A stretch of 22,712 nt of DNA from WS-7 sp036505295 (GTDB lineage: Bacteria; Eisenbacteria; RBG-16-71-46; SZUA-252): assembly GCA_036505295.1 (NCBI GenBank), contig DASXTQ010000002.1:1-22712 (forward strand). Reading direction: 5' to 3'. Of this stretch, positions 15,050 through 22,712 are shown piece by piece. The position numbers and the translations under genes were made by a program. The notes below the pieces were generated by a model that saw only the letters and a list, made by a program, of their open reading frames with translations, made no database searches and had not been told where the DNA came from. Every line of letters starts with the position of its first letter. The first letter of the stretch is position 1.

Positions 15050-16954
15050 ATGGGAAAGCGAAAGCGCGAGAAGCCCCCACCCCGCGCCGCTGCCGACACT
15101 CGGAGAACTTTGGCCGCGAGCCCCATTGTGGCGAGGGTCCTTGCCCTCGGCGCGATCGCATACGGGCTCGCGGTTGCGCTGAGCAGCCAACACCCGCGGC
15201 CCAACACCTGGGGGCTCGATGCCCCGGGATATCTATCGGCTCCCTTGCGTACCCTGACCTTGGGGATGGTCGCGATCGGAGTTGTCCTTCTAACTGCGGC
15301 CGCCGTCAAACCATCCGTGAGTGCTGAGCAGCCGCTCCCAAAACGCGCCCCGGATGGCGGCCACGTGCGATTCTTGATTCCCCTGGTTCTTCTCCTTTTC
15401 GCCGGCATGTGGCTTCTACGCGTGAGGAGTTACTTCCTCGGCGATCAGCAGGTTTGGCTCGATTACATTCACACGGATCGGTATCCCCTATTCAGTGAGC
15501 CGCTGGCCGCTCTGGCGTGGCGGGGATATGTGTTTCTGCTTCGCATTCTGGCGATCCCGCCGCTCGAGAAATGGCTCGCCATTCTCCCGGTCCTCTGCGG
15601 AATCGTTTCCGCGCTTCTTGCGTGGCAGATATCCCGCTACATGTCGCGCGATTGGAACACACGCGTTCTCGGGCTCGTTTTGATTGCCACGCTTGGAACC
15701 ACGCAGCTCTATTTCGGCTACTTTGAGAGCTATGCGGTTGTCACTGTCGCCGTGCTGCTCTACACCCTCGCGGGACTTCGCCACACCCATGGCGAAGGAT
15801 CCCTGCTGCTTGTGGGCCTGTCTCTCGCACTCGGCGTGGCGACGCACTTCGTGGTCCTGTTTCTTATCCCCTCGTACCTCCTTCTCATCCTCCGCGCGCG
15901 GGCCAGTGCGGTGCGACGTGTGGCTTTGGTGCTGCTGCCGATTTTCGTGGCAGCCGGCGTGGCCTGGCTGCTTGAGATTCGCGGGGCTCAAATCCTCCGG
16001 CCCTTCGAGGTGCTGCGCGTGGCGCTGTTAAGTTCAGGGCTCGGAAGGCCGCAACCTGCCAACCTTGCCGGCCACCTCGCCGATTTCGCCAATCTGATTT
16101 TCCTGACGATGCCCGTTCCGGCGCTTCTCATTTTGTCTCGAGCCTTCGCGGGATCTTTGCGTACCTGGGCTGCGCCTCCCGAACGCGCGTTTCTCTTGGC
16201 GGCCGCGGTCCCGGGTATCTTCGTCGCGGCGGCACTCGTGTTACCGGGCTCTCCGGCGCAGGACTGGGACCTCATGTCCGTAACGGCGCTGCCCGCCGCC
16301 CTATTCGGGATCTTCCTCGGCCTCCCCGACCCAAGTCTTCCCTCGAACCGTCTCCGCCTCGGCCTGGCGATGCTGGCCTTCGGCCCGCTTCTCGCCTTCA
16401 TTCTTGTCAACGCAGACGAGGGCACCGGTGCTCGTCGCTTCAAGATAATCATCGACCCGTCCGTCGCGTTGTCCTCGCACGAGCGCGCCTACGCCAACGA
16501 AAAACTCGTGAAGTACTACATCTCGAGGCAGGATGCCGATTCGACGCTGGTCTATGCTCAGCGTGCGATGGCAGCCGAGTCGGGCAATCCGCGTTTTTGT
16601 GCAACCGTCGGAACTGCGCTCTACAACCTCCATCGATACGCAGAGGCCGCGCGCTACTTCGAGGAAGCGATTCGAGGCGGCCTCGATCGGGGGGAGGTCT
16701 ATTACCAGCTCGGGCTCTGCTACATGAGAGAGCATCGCTATGATGAAGCTCTTGCGAAGTTTCGCGTCGCGGCCAATCTTGGCGACAGACCCGAGTACCT
16801 GCACAACCTCGGCATGGCCATGCTTGCCACCGGCGACGCGGACGCGGCGCACTCCGTTTGGAACTACGTTCGGGAACACTGGCCCGAGTTCGAGCCTACG
16901 GCGCTTGCCCTCGAACGGCACTTTGGCGCCGGACAGGAGCGTATCGGTCATTGA
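15050..16954 (+). CDS. Polytopic membrane protein with C-terminal TPR repeats
   Basis: A 634-residue protein of unknown function. A basic cytosolic N-terminus (MGKRKREKPPPR) precedes about 10-11 membrane helices spread over residues 28-450. Between helices 3 and 4 is a loop with FLGDQQVWLDYIHTDRYPLF, and later YFGYFESYAVVTVAVLLYTL. The overall plan, with an early acidic loop after a helix, resembles GT-C glycosyltransferases, but the signature acidic pair is not clear. Residues about 480-620 hold three to four TPR units (DSTLVYAQRAMAAESGNPRF, ALYNLHRYAEAARYFEEAI, GEVYYQLGLCYMREHRYDEA, EYLHNLGMAMLATGDADAA). It lies 52 bp after the GT39 gene on the same strand. It may be a partner or second enzyme in the same pathway, but that is inference from position. 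Confidence 0.8.
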   Translation: MGKRKREKPPPRAAADTRRTLAASPIVARVLALGAIAYGLAVALSSQHPRPNTWGLDAPGYLSAPLRTLTLGMVAIGVVLLTAAAVKPSVSAEQPLPKRAPDGGHVRFLIPLVLLLFAGMWLLRVRSYFLGDQQVWLDYIHTDRYPLFSEPLAALAWRGYVFLLRILAIPPLEKWLAILPVLCGIVSALLAWQISRYMSRDWNTRVLGLVLIATLGTTQLYFGYFESYAVVTVAVLLYTLAGLRHTHGEGSLLLVGLSLALGVATHFVVLFLIPSYLLLILRARASAVRRVALVLLPIFVAAGVAWLLEIRGAQILRPFEVLRVALLSSGLGRPQPANLAGHLADFANLIFLTMPVPALLILSRAFAGSLRTWAAPPERAFLLAAAVPGIFVAAALVLPGSPAQDWDLMSVTALPAALFGIFLGLPDPSLPSNRLRLGLAMLAFGPLLAFILVNADEGTGARRFKIIIDPSVALSSHERAYANEKLVKYYISRQDADSTLVYAQRAMAAESGNPRFCATVGTALYNLHRYAEAARYFEEAIRGGLDRGEVYYQLGLCYMREHRYDEALAKFRVAANLGDRPEYLHNLGMAMLATGDADAAHSVWNYVREHWPEFEPTALALERHFGAGQERIGH

Positions 16955-17091
16955 GGCACCGGTGCCGGAAGCGAAACAGCGCGGGAAGTAAGCCCTCGCG
17001 GGCGACCCTCCGCTGGGCTAGTATGGTGCCCTAAGTCGGTGGTTGTCCGCCCGGCCAGCACGTAGGGCAAGATTCCAGCCCCTTTTCCAAG

Positions 17092-18759
17092 ATGGATACC
17101 CAAGTCGAACTCGACATCCATCGCTTCATCTTCAAGACCTCCGCCCAACTCAAAGACGCGAGCGACCCGGATAAGGTGCTGCGGCACTACCTCCGGTCGA
17201 CGATGGAGATCATGGGGGCGGATCGCGGCTACATCGCCGTGCTCCATCCCGGTGATTCCGTGGCGCGGACGGCCTTCGCCCAGCCTCAGGACGCGGACTG
17301 CAATCTCCCGCTCGTCACGGCGCTTCTACGCGGTGAACCCGCCCCCATCCCTTCCGGCATGATCTGCGCGCGCTTCACGCGCCGGAGCCGCTCGTGGGGC
17401 ATGATCGTGCTGGAGCGGCACGCGGCCGCATTCCCCGAGGGATATCCCCGCGCACTCGCCCATGTCGCCCGGGTGGTTTCCGAGCTGATCGAGCGTATGG
17501 ACCAGGGTCGGCTCGCGGAGGTTCGTGCTCGCATCGACAACATGATCATGCGCGAGCTTCCGCCCAAGGATCTCTACTATCAGATCCTCGATGGTCTTCA
17601 TCAGCTCACGCGCTACGACCATTCCGCAGCCCTTTGGATCTGGGCTCCGGAATCGTCGCTCGAGCTTGTCGCCGAGCAGATCGCGTGGCGGAAGATGAAG
17701 AGCCCCATCATCGGAGCGACTCTCGAGCTACCCAGTGCGCTGCGTGGGATGCTGGGCGACGGCGTCGTCTATGGCTTCGACCGCGCACCCGAGGGCTGGA
17801 GCGAGTGGACGCCGCACGGCGTGGTCGAGCTGGCGCGCCTTCTCGAACTCGGCGGCGAATCGTCGGGCAGGCCCCAGGAGAATGCAATGCTGTGCGCATC
17901 CCTCGGCACGCGCCATGGACCGCTCGGACTTCTCAAGCTTTCGGCCTCGGCACCAGGAACTTTCTGCGGATACGAGCTGGCAATCGTTGAGCGCTTCACC
18001 GCACTCGCCTCACTCGCACTCAAGAGGGCGCAAACGGTCGAAGCTCTTCAGGCACGCATGCTCAAAATCGAGCGGCAGAGCGCGCTCGCGCACCTAGCGC
18101 GCGGCGTGGCTCACGATATCAACAACGCATTGGGTGAAGTGATTCCCCTGGTGCAACAGATCCGATCCGAGCTGCGCGACGGGACCCTGCAGATGAACGT
18201 CCTCGAGGAAGACCTACTACGAGTCGACCACTCGTTGCAAATCACGCGTGGGATCTTCGGCAAGATGATGCGCTTCGCTCGCGGGGCCACACGCGTTTCC
18301 GGGCCGAGCGACGTGCAACACGCATTCGACGCGGTCCGGGACGTTCTCCAGGAGAGCCTCGGCCGGTTGGGAATTCAATTGGACGCGAGTTTCGCCGACA
18401 AGCTGCCTTCCGTTCGATGCGGGCAAAGCGACCTGGAACGCCTCCTCCTGAATCTGATGAGCAACGCGCGCGACGCCATGCCCGATGGCGGTACGCTCAA
18501 GGTCGAAGCGAGTGTGAACGACCATCAGGTCATCCTGGTGATCGCGGATGACGGAGTCGGGATGTCGCCCGAGACCCTGCGAGAAACCGAAGCGCCGTTC
18601 TTCACTACCAAGGAGCACGGCACGGGACTCGGATTGTCCACGTGCCGCTCGATCGTCGCCGAAAGTGGCGGCGATCTTGCCCTCGAGACCCAGCCCGGCA
18701 AGGGCACACGCGTGACCGCCCGTCTTTCGATCGCTCCCACAGAAGATTCCCAGGGCTGA
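17092..18759 (+). CDS. GAF-domain sensor histidine kinase (soluble)
   Basis: A cytosolic two-component kinase of 555 residues with no membrane helix. Residues about 20-135 and 150-310 read as two GAF-like sensor domains (MGADRGYIAVLHPG; YDHSAALWIWAP; GLLKLSASAPGTFCGYELAIVERFTALAS). Dimerisation and phosphoacceptor follow at about 325-400: LARGVAHDINNALGEVIPLV with His341 and an N two places after the HD pair. The ATPase part has the N box NLMSNARDAMPDGG (455-467), G1 DDGVGM (486-491), F box PFFTTK (502-507) and G2 GTGLGLS (510-516). All key residues are intact. Its TGA overlaps the next gene's ATG, so kinase and regulator are a coupled pair. No clear ribosome site precedes the ATG; TAGTAT at 17019-17024 could be a -10, but I see no -35. 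Confidence 0.93.
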   Translation: MDTQVELDIHRFIFKTSAQLKDASDPDKVLRHYLRSTMEIMGADRGYIAVLHPGDSVARTAFAQPQDADCNLPLVTALLRGEPAPIPSGMICARFTRRSRSWGMIVLERHAAAFPEGYPRALAHVARVVSELIERMDQGRLAEVRARIDNMIMRELPPKDLYYQILDGLHQLTRYDHSAALWIWAPESSLELVAEQIAWRKMKSPIIGATLELPSALRGMLGDGVVYGFDRAPEGWSEWTPHGVVELARLLELGGESSGRPQENAMLCASLGTRHGPLGLLKLSASAPGTFCGYELAIVERFTALASLALKRAQTVEALQARMLKIERQSALAHLARGVAHDINNALGEVIPLVQQIRSELRDGTLQMNVLEEDLLRVDHSLQITRGIFGKMMRFARGATRVSGPSDVQHAFDAVRDVLQESLGRLGIQLDASFADKLPSVRCGQSDLERLLLNLMSNARDAMPDGGTLKVEASVNDHQVILVIADDGVGMSPETLRETEAPFFTTKEHGTGLGLSTCRSIVAESGGDLALETQPGKGTRVTARLSIAPTEDSQG

Positions 18760-19904
18760 TGCCGCGGCCGAGGGTTCTCGTCGTGGATGATGAAGCCGGG
18801 GTCTTGAGAATGGTTGATCGGGTCCTGGCCCCCCAGTGCGACGTGCACGCGTTCCGACGCCCGACCCAGGCGCTAGCCGTGGCGGAGGAGGAACCGTTCG
18901 ATCTGGGAATCCTGGACATTCGGATGCCTGAAATGGACGGATTCGAGCTCATGGCGCGACTGGGCAGCGTCCAGCCCCACCTCGACGTGATCCTCATGAC
19001 GGGGAGCACGGACGAGCGGGACGAGCGTCTTGTGCGGGCGATTCGGGAGAAGGCGTTCTTTTTCCTCACGAAGCCGTTCGATCGCGAGGTGTTGCTCACG
19101 CTTGTCCATCGCTGCCTGGATGCGCATCGGCTCGACGCGGAGAATCGTGCCCACGTCCTCAGGCTCGAGCAGGAGCTCCGAGCGGCCCAAGCGTTCCAGC
19201 TGAGCCTCCTGCCCGAGCGCAGTGCCTCGCGAGGAGACCTGGAGGTGTCCTTCCACTACGAGCCCTGCAGCGAGCTCTGCGGAGATTTCTGCGACTACGT
19301 GCTCCGAGACGGGGGGCCTGGAGCGCTGATCGTGTCCGATGTCTCCGGCCATGGCGCCCCCGCAGCGATGCTCGCGGGGATGATCAAGCAGGCCTTCCAT
19401 GGGGCGGAAGCGGAGTCCTTCGCCCCAGGCGTCATTCTCCAACGGATCGTCGCGGCCAACAGGATATTCGGCGACGGCAAGCATCTTACGGCGGTGTGCG
19501 TTCGGATCCAGCCACGGTCGAAGACATTGGAGTACGTGAGCGCCGGACATCCTCCGGGACTGCTTCTTCGCAAGGATGGGACCATCGAGTCATTGGAGTC
19601 GTCGGCCCCGCTGATCCACCCCGCGCTCCCGGAGTGGCACTGCGAGCAGCGCGTGACCAGCATGGGAAAAGGAGATCAGCTCTTGCTGTATACGGACGGG
19701 CTCATCGAGGCGCTCAGTGTCTCGGGGGAGGAATTCGGGCTGGAGCGGCTGGAGGCGGTCGTTCGGCGTTTGACCAGCATCACGGCTCTCCGGGACGCGG
19801 GTGGTTCCAGTCTGCTCGCAGGGATACGAGAGGAACTCTCGGCGTTCACGGAAGGGAGGCCGCTCGCCGACGATCTCACGCTGTTGATCGCCCGCTGTCT
19901 GTGA
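18759..19904 (+). CDS. Response regulator with PP2C-type (SpoIIE/RsbU-like) phosphatase output
   Basis: A 381-residue output protein. The N-terminal receiver domain (1-122) has the acidic pair Asp10/Asp11, phosphoacceptor Asp53 in ILDIRMPEMDG, Thr81 in LMTG and Lys105 in LTKPF: a full set. A short coiled segment (125-150, ENRAHVLRLEQELRAAQAFQ) leads to the PP2C/SpoIIE domain with GDFCDY (175-180), DVSGHG (194-199), SAGHPPGLLL (261-270), YTDGLIEA (311-318) and the closing ADDLTLL (370-376). The metal-binding aspartates are present. Such proteins dephosphorylate an anti-sigma-factor antagonist (STAS) in partner-switch systems. No STAS or kinase partner is seen nearby. The open frame starts at 18642, but the real start is the ATG at 18759 overlapping the kinase stop (TGATG). 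Confidence 0.94.
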   Translation: MPRPRVLVVDDEAGVLRMVDRVLAPQCDVHAFRRPTQALAVAEEEPFDLGILDIRMPEMDGFELMARLGSVQPHLDVILMTGSTDERDERLVRAIREKAFFFLTKPFDREVLLTLVHRCLDAHRLDAENRAHVLRLEQELRAAQAFQLSLLPERSASRGDLEVSFHYEPCSELCGDFCDYVLRDGGPGALIVSDVSGHGAPAAMLAGMIKQAFHGAEAESFAPGVILQRIVAANRIFGDGKHLTAVCVRIQPRSKTLEYVSAGHPPGLLLRKDGTIESLESSAPLIHPALPEWHCEQRVTSMGKGDQLLLYTDGLIEALSVSGEEFGLERLEAVVRRLTSITALRDAGGSSLLAGIREELSAFTEGRPLADDLTLLIARCL

Positions 19905-19938
19905 AGTTGGCTAGCCCTGCTCCGCGCAACCTTGGGGA

Positions 19939-19966
19939 TTGACCGCACGCGTACGAAGACTACCAT
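19939..19966 (+). promoter_or_regulatory. Sigma70-type promoter of the Vps62-like lipoprotein gene
   Basis: TTGACC (19939-19944, five of six) and TACCAT (19961-19966, four of six) stand 16 bp apart, in the 117-bp gap after the regulator stop. It lies about 55 bp before the ATG at 20022. It suggests the lipoprotein is transcribed separately from the two-component pair. Confidence 0.45.
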
Positions 19967-20021
19967 CGCGGGGTTCCGGTGCGGTGCTGGGAGAGCCACT
20001 CGGTGATCGGGGGCCTTGGCC

Positions 20022-21947
20022 ATGGCGAGCGTCCTGCGAAGGTCCGCCGCGCGTGCGTTGCCGCGCGTCCTCATGCTGCTGGCTGCCGCATTCGCGTCGG
20101 GCTGCGCCTCCACGAGGGATCAGCGTGGCGCCTACCTCGAGGTGATACGGGCCGATCAGAGGCCCCCGCTCGTCGGCGCGCGCGCCGCCGCAGACTCGCT
20201 CTTCGGGCCTGCCGAAGAATGCGAGCGAGGGGATGGGATCGCCGAGTCTCGTCGCGCCGAGCTTGAGGCGCTCGTTCGGCGGTTCGCTCCCACTTTGGTC
20301 CTCCCCTCAGGGGACAACATCCGCATCCACGGTAGAAAGGCTCAGCTCCTACCGATCCATCCCACGCTTTTCGCGGACACCCTTCGCCTGGACAGGGTCC
20401 GGGCGGCTCCCTACCAGCTCAAGGATTTCCAAGATCTCCCGTTCCGCGGGCTGAGCCTCGATTCCCTCTTGCACCTGGTGGAGCTGGGTCTTCGTTCTCA
20501 GAGCGACCCGGAGCTGCTCGAGGTCTGGTACTTCGACTTTCCAGGCACGAAGCCTCAGGAGTGGTGGGATGCGTACGCCCGGTTGCGGACCGGACCCGAC
20601 AGCGCCGCGTGGAGCCAGCCCGCGGTCTTCGCCCATCCCTTTCTCGACGAACGCAATCGGGTGGTCGTTCAGTACTGGTACTTCTATCCGATGAACGACT
20701 ACATCGCGAACCACGAGGGAGACTGGGAGCACATCAACGTTGTGCTCACTCCCGATCGGTCGGGCATCGAAGAGGTGCACTACTTCTTCCACTCTCGAAG
20801 CGCGAGTCTGCCCCAAGGAAATCGCCGGCCCGAGATTACCGATCGCACGCATCCTGTGGTCTACGTGGGTGGACGGGCCTACATGGTCCTTGATTACCCC
20901 ATCCGGCTCTTCTCCCACGATCGGAACTCGGGCTCGCACGGCAATTACCCTTACCCAGGCGAATGGGAGGCGGTTGCCGGATTGGGGCACACGGAGAGCG
21001 TCTCGGGTCCCGGCAAGGACTCGACACGAACTGTGCCCTATAGTCGTTTTCAGGTAGTTCTCACGCCCGAGCCGAGTCGGATTGATTACCGTCGGAAACC
21101 GGAAGTCCTAAGGGAGTGGGCGTGGCTCCTCCTCCCCGTACGTTGGGGATTCCCGAGTGCGCCTTCCTTGGGGTCCCAGATGCTGGTCGCCGACGTCGGA
21201 AACCGCGCGCCGTTCGGTCCCGCGTTCAATGCGGGGTGGAACCGGGCGGGGCCGGGATTGACCTACCCCGGGTATCGAATCAGGAAAATCCCCGTCGTGC
21301 GCTCGTACCTCGAAGATCTGATCCAACCTTGGTACTACCTCTACGCCTTTCGACATCCACGCTACGTTCACGACACGCGGGGCGCGCTCGGCCGCGAAGA
21401 CTTGGAGCGCCTGGGATTCGTACCGCGCAGCGGGTGGGCCGAGAGAGGTGTTGGCTCCACGATTCTCGGCGTGAGCTTGGGCTACCCGCGGGACGGCTTC
21501 GCGAGCCTGTACGGCTCTTCCACGGGCATTTCACTCTGGCAGAATCTCTGGGCAAAGGCCCGCTTCGGCGGAATTGAGTTCATGGGGGGGTACCAGCGAT
21601 TCCCACGGACGGAGGGCGTTGGAGGCTCGCTCTTCGTGTACCCGATCACCGCCAACTTCGTGTTGCGCGCCCCGGAGGCTCTTTTCAGGCCCTATGCGGT
21701 TGCCGGCGCAGGACCATCCGGCTGGGAGTCGCGCGTCCGTGTTCCAAACACTGACGCCCAGCTCATCACCTCCGGATGGGGAGTAGGCTGGACGGCCGGG
21801 GTCGGAGTGGAGTACTACCTCCGGCCGAGGGTCGCCTTCGACGTCGCGGTTCGGTATCTGGACACTCCCGGCCCGGGCGGCGCAGGCATGGGCGGCGAAC
21901 GGCTTCATTTCCTCACTCTCTGGGCCGGCCACTACGTCCGATTCTAG
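20022..21947 (+). CDS. Lipoprotein with Vps62-like domain and C-terminal outer-membrane beta-barrel-like domain
   Basis: A 641-residue exported protein. The signal peptide ends in the lipobox FASGC with Cys28, so it should be a lipidated envelope protein. Residues about 85-455 carry Vps62-like motifs: QYWYFYPMNDYIANHEGDW (217-235), a histidine/acid-rich loop leading to HINVVLTP, and the second family string HPVVYVGG plus SHGNYPYPGEW (305-315). From about 475 to the end the sequence turns into alternating strands with glycine turns (GSTILGVSLGYPRDG, GGIEFMGGYQRF, GVGVEYYLRPRVAFDVAVRY). It closes with HYVRF, an aromatic end typical of outer-membrane barrels. Function is unknown; related Vps62-like proteins in bacteria are uncharacterised. 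I chose the ATG at 20022 over the TTG at 20016 because of its spacing from GGGGG. A promoter lies just upstream. Confidence 0.82.
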   Translation: MASVLRRSAARALPRVLMLLAAAFASGCASTRDQRGAYLEVIRADQRPPLVGARAAADSLFGPAEECERGDGIAESRRAELEALVRRFAPTLVLPSGDNIRIHGRKAQLLPIHPTLFADTLRLDRVRAAPYQLKDFQDLPFRGLSLDSLLHLVELGLRSQSDPELLEVWYFDFPGTKPQEWWDAYARLRTGPDSAAWSQPAVFAHPFLDERNRVVVQYWYFYPMNDYIANHEGDWEHINVVLTPDRSGIEEVHYFFHSRSASLPQGNRRPEITDRTHPVVYVGGRAYMVLDYPIRLFSHDRNSGSHGNYPYPGEWEAVAGLGHTESVSGPGKDSTRTVPYSRFQVVLTPEPSRIDYRRKPEVLREWAWLLLPVRWGFPSAPSLGSQMLVADVGNRAPFGPAFNAGWNRAGPGLTYPGYRIRKIPVVRSYLEDLIQPWYYLYAFRHPRYVHDTRGALGREDLERLGFVPRSGWAERGVGSTILGVSLGYPRDGFASLYGSSTGISLWQNLWAKARFGGIEFMGGYQRFPRTEGVGGSLFVYPITANFVLRAPEALFRPYAVAGAGPSGWESRVRVPNTDAQLITSGWGVGWTAGVGVEYYLRPRVAFDVAVRYLDTPGPGGAGMGGERLHFLTLWAGHYVRF

Positions 21948-21964
21948 GAGCGACGGATCGGGAG

Positions 21965-22712
21965 CTACGACGCAAGCCCGAGCCGAACGAGCAAGTCTTG
22001 AAACCTGGGATCCCCGTGGAGTGATCCGAATCTTGGATCCACCTTGAGATCGTTCAGTCCCGATCGTTCCTTGTAGGCTTTTTCCAGATACTGGAACGCC
22101 TGGTCGCGGTCTCCCAGCGCCAAGTGCACCAGCGCGATATCCGTTTCCAGGCTGGCCCCCCGCTCGGAAAGCTCAGACAGCTCGTTCAGGAGTCTCCGGG
22201 CGTCCGCTCTTTTCCCGGCCAGTGCATAGGCGCGCGCGAGATCTCCCAGCGCGTAGGGTCCCGTTCCCGTCAGGGATCTGGCTCTTTGGTATTCGGCGAC
22301 GGCGTCTTGGAGCATTCCCTTCTCTTCCAAGGCGCGGCCGAGATAGAGGTGCGCCGCAGCGAAGCCCGCGTCCAGGAGGAGGGTCTTTCGGTGCTGCGCG
22401 ATCGCCCGATCGAATTGTCCCGCATAGAAGAAGGTGTCGCCCAGATTGGTGCTGATGATGAGCGAGACCGGATCCAGCTCCAGCGCGCGATTCGCCTCGG
22501 CAATCGCTTTCGTGAGGCGGCCCACGTCCCGGAGGCAGATGGAATACCAGTGGTGGGCCGTGGAGAGGCTTGGCTTCAGCTCGATGGCTCGTTTGAACTC
22601 GGTCTCCGCCCCGGTCCAGTCCCAATCATAGAAGAGCTTCACTCGCCCCAACGAGGCGTGCGCCTCGGCGAGATGCTCGTCGATCTTCAGCGCTTTGAGA
22701 GCAGCGGCCCTC
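21965..22712 (-). CDS. TPR-repeat protein, C-terminal part (cut by window end)
   Basis: The last 249 or so codons of a larger protein; the frame is open to the right edge with coding sequence (ALKIDEHLAEAHASLGRVKL), so the TTG at 22651 is not its start. It holds about six TPR units: EAHASLGRVKLFYDWDWTGA, EFKRAIELKPSLSTAHHWY, AIAEANRALELDPVSL, AIAQHRKTLLLDAGFAAAH, DAVAEYQRARSL and LGDLARAYALAGKRADARRL. It closes with ALGDRDQAFQYLEKAYKERS and KVDPRFGSLHGDPRFQDLL. In many bacteria this exact type of TPR tail follows a Ser/Thr protein kinase or a winged-helix regulator domain, so the missing N-terminus is probably one of these (inference). It converges on the Vps62-like gene with only 17 bp between stops; no terminator hairpin is visible there. 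Confidence 0.88.
   Translation of the reverse strand, partial: RAAALKALKIDEHLAEAHASLGRVKLFYDWDWTGAETEFKRAIELKPSLSTAHHWYSICLRDVGRLTKAIAEANRALELDPVSLIISTNLGDTFFYAGQFDRAIAQHRKTLLLDAGFAAAHLYLGRALEEKGMLQDAVAEYQRARSLTGTGPYALGDLARAYALAGKRADARRLLNELSELSERGASLETDIALVHLALGDRDQAFQYLEKAYKERSGLNDLKVDPRFGSLHGDPRFQDLLVRLGLAS

Noticed and set aside
18642..18758. Upstream start of the response regulator frame at 18642
   Set aside because: This part overlaps the conserved ATPase end of the kinase and is Arg-rich; the receiver domain begins right after the ATG at 18759.
21948..21964. Bidirectional terminator between the convergent Vps62-like and TPR genes
   Set aside because: Only 17 bp separate the stops and no inverted repeat with a T-run is visible.

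Overview
The window is GC-rich bacterial chromosome carrying 15 protein-coding genes, two of them cut by the window ends. There is no RNA gene, IS element, phage or CRISPR. Three things point to an uncultured Gram-negative bacterium of the Eiseniibacteriota / FCB-like kind. There are outer-membrane proteins: a TonB-dependent receptor, a small barrel and a lipoprotein with a barrel. Two exported proteins end in FlgD-like / type-IX-like C-terminal sorting domains. A TPR protein of a type common in those lineages is also present. The lineage is inferred from protein style only and is tentative.

Layout. (1) 1-1042, minus: N-terminal part of a TonB-dependent receptor. It is divergent from a plus-strand run of a small outer-membrane barrel protein, an exported alpha/beta hydrolase with a DUF3887-like N-terminus, and a short transcription terminator Rho that lacks the N-terminal helical domain (1313-4346). 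(2) 4390-10922, minus: a very large exported protein (three cadherin-like domains, 14 FG-GAP/VCBS repeats, PKD, sorting domain) that is broken by a one-base frameshift just before its sorting domain; a DUF1697 protein; and a subtilisin-family protease with its own sorting domain and a near-consensus sigma70 promoter. (3) 11089-11925, minus: a SAM-dependent methyltransferase, divergent from (4) 12266-16954, plus: a PIG-L deacetylase translationally coupled to a GT-C (family 39) glycosyltransferase, then a polytopic membrane protein with a TPR tail. This looks like a cell-envelope glycoconjugate cluster. (5) 17092-19904, plus: a GAF histidine kinase overlapping a response regulator fused to a PP2C/SpoIIE phosphatase, which is a phosphorelay feeding a partner-switch output. 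(6) 20022-21944, plus: a lipoprotein joining a Vps62-like domain to an outer-membrane barrel. (7) 21965-22712, minus: the C-terminal TPR end of a larger protein.

The points most worth a second look are the Vps62-like/barrel lipoprotein, the frameshift in a C5 run that removes the sorting domain from the FG-GAP protein, the Rho that begins directly at its RNA-binding fold, and the deacetylase/glycosyltransferase/TPR cluster. Several start codons were moved from the longest open frame on the basis of Shine-Dalgarno sites, overlaps or signal peptides.
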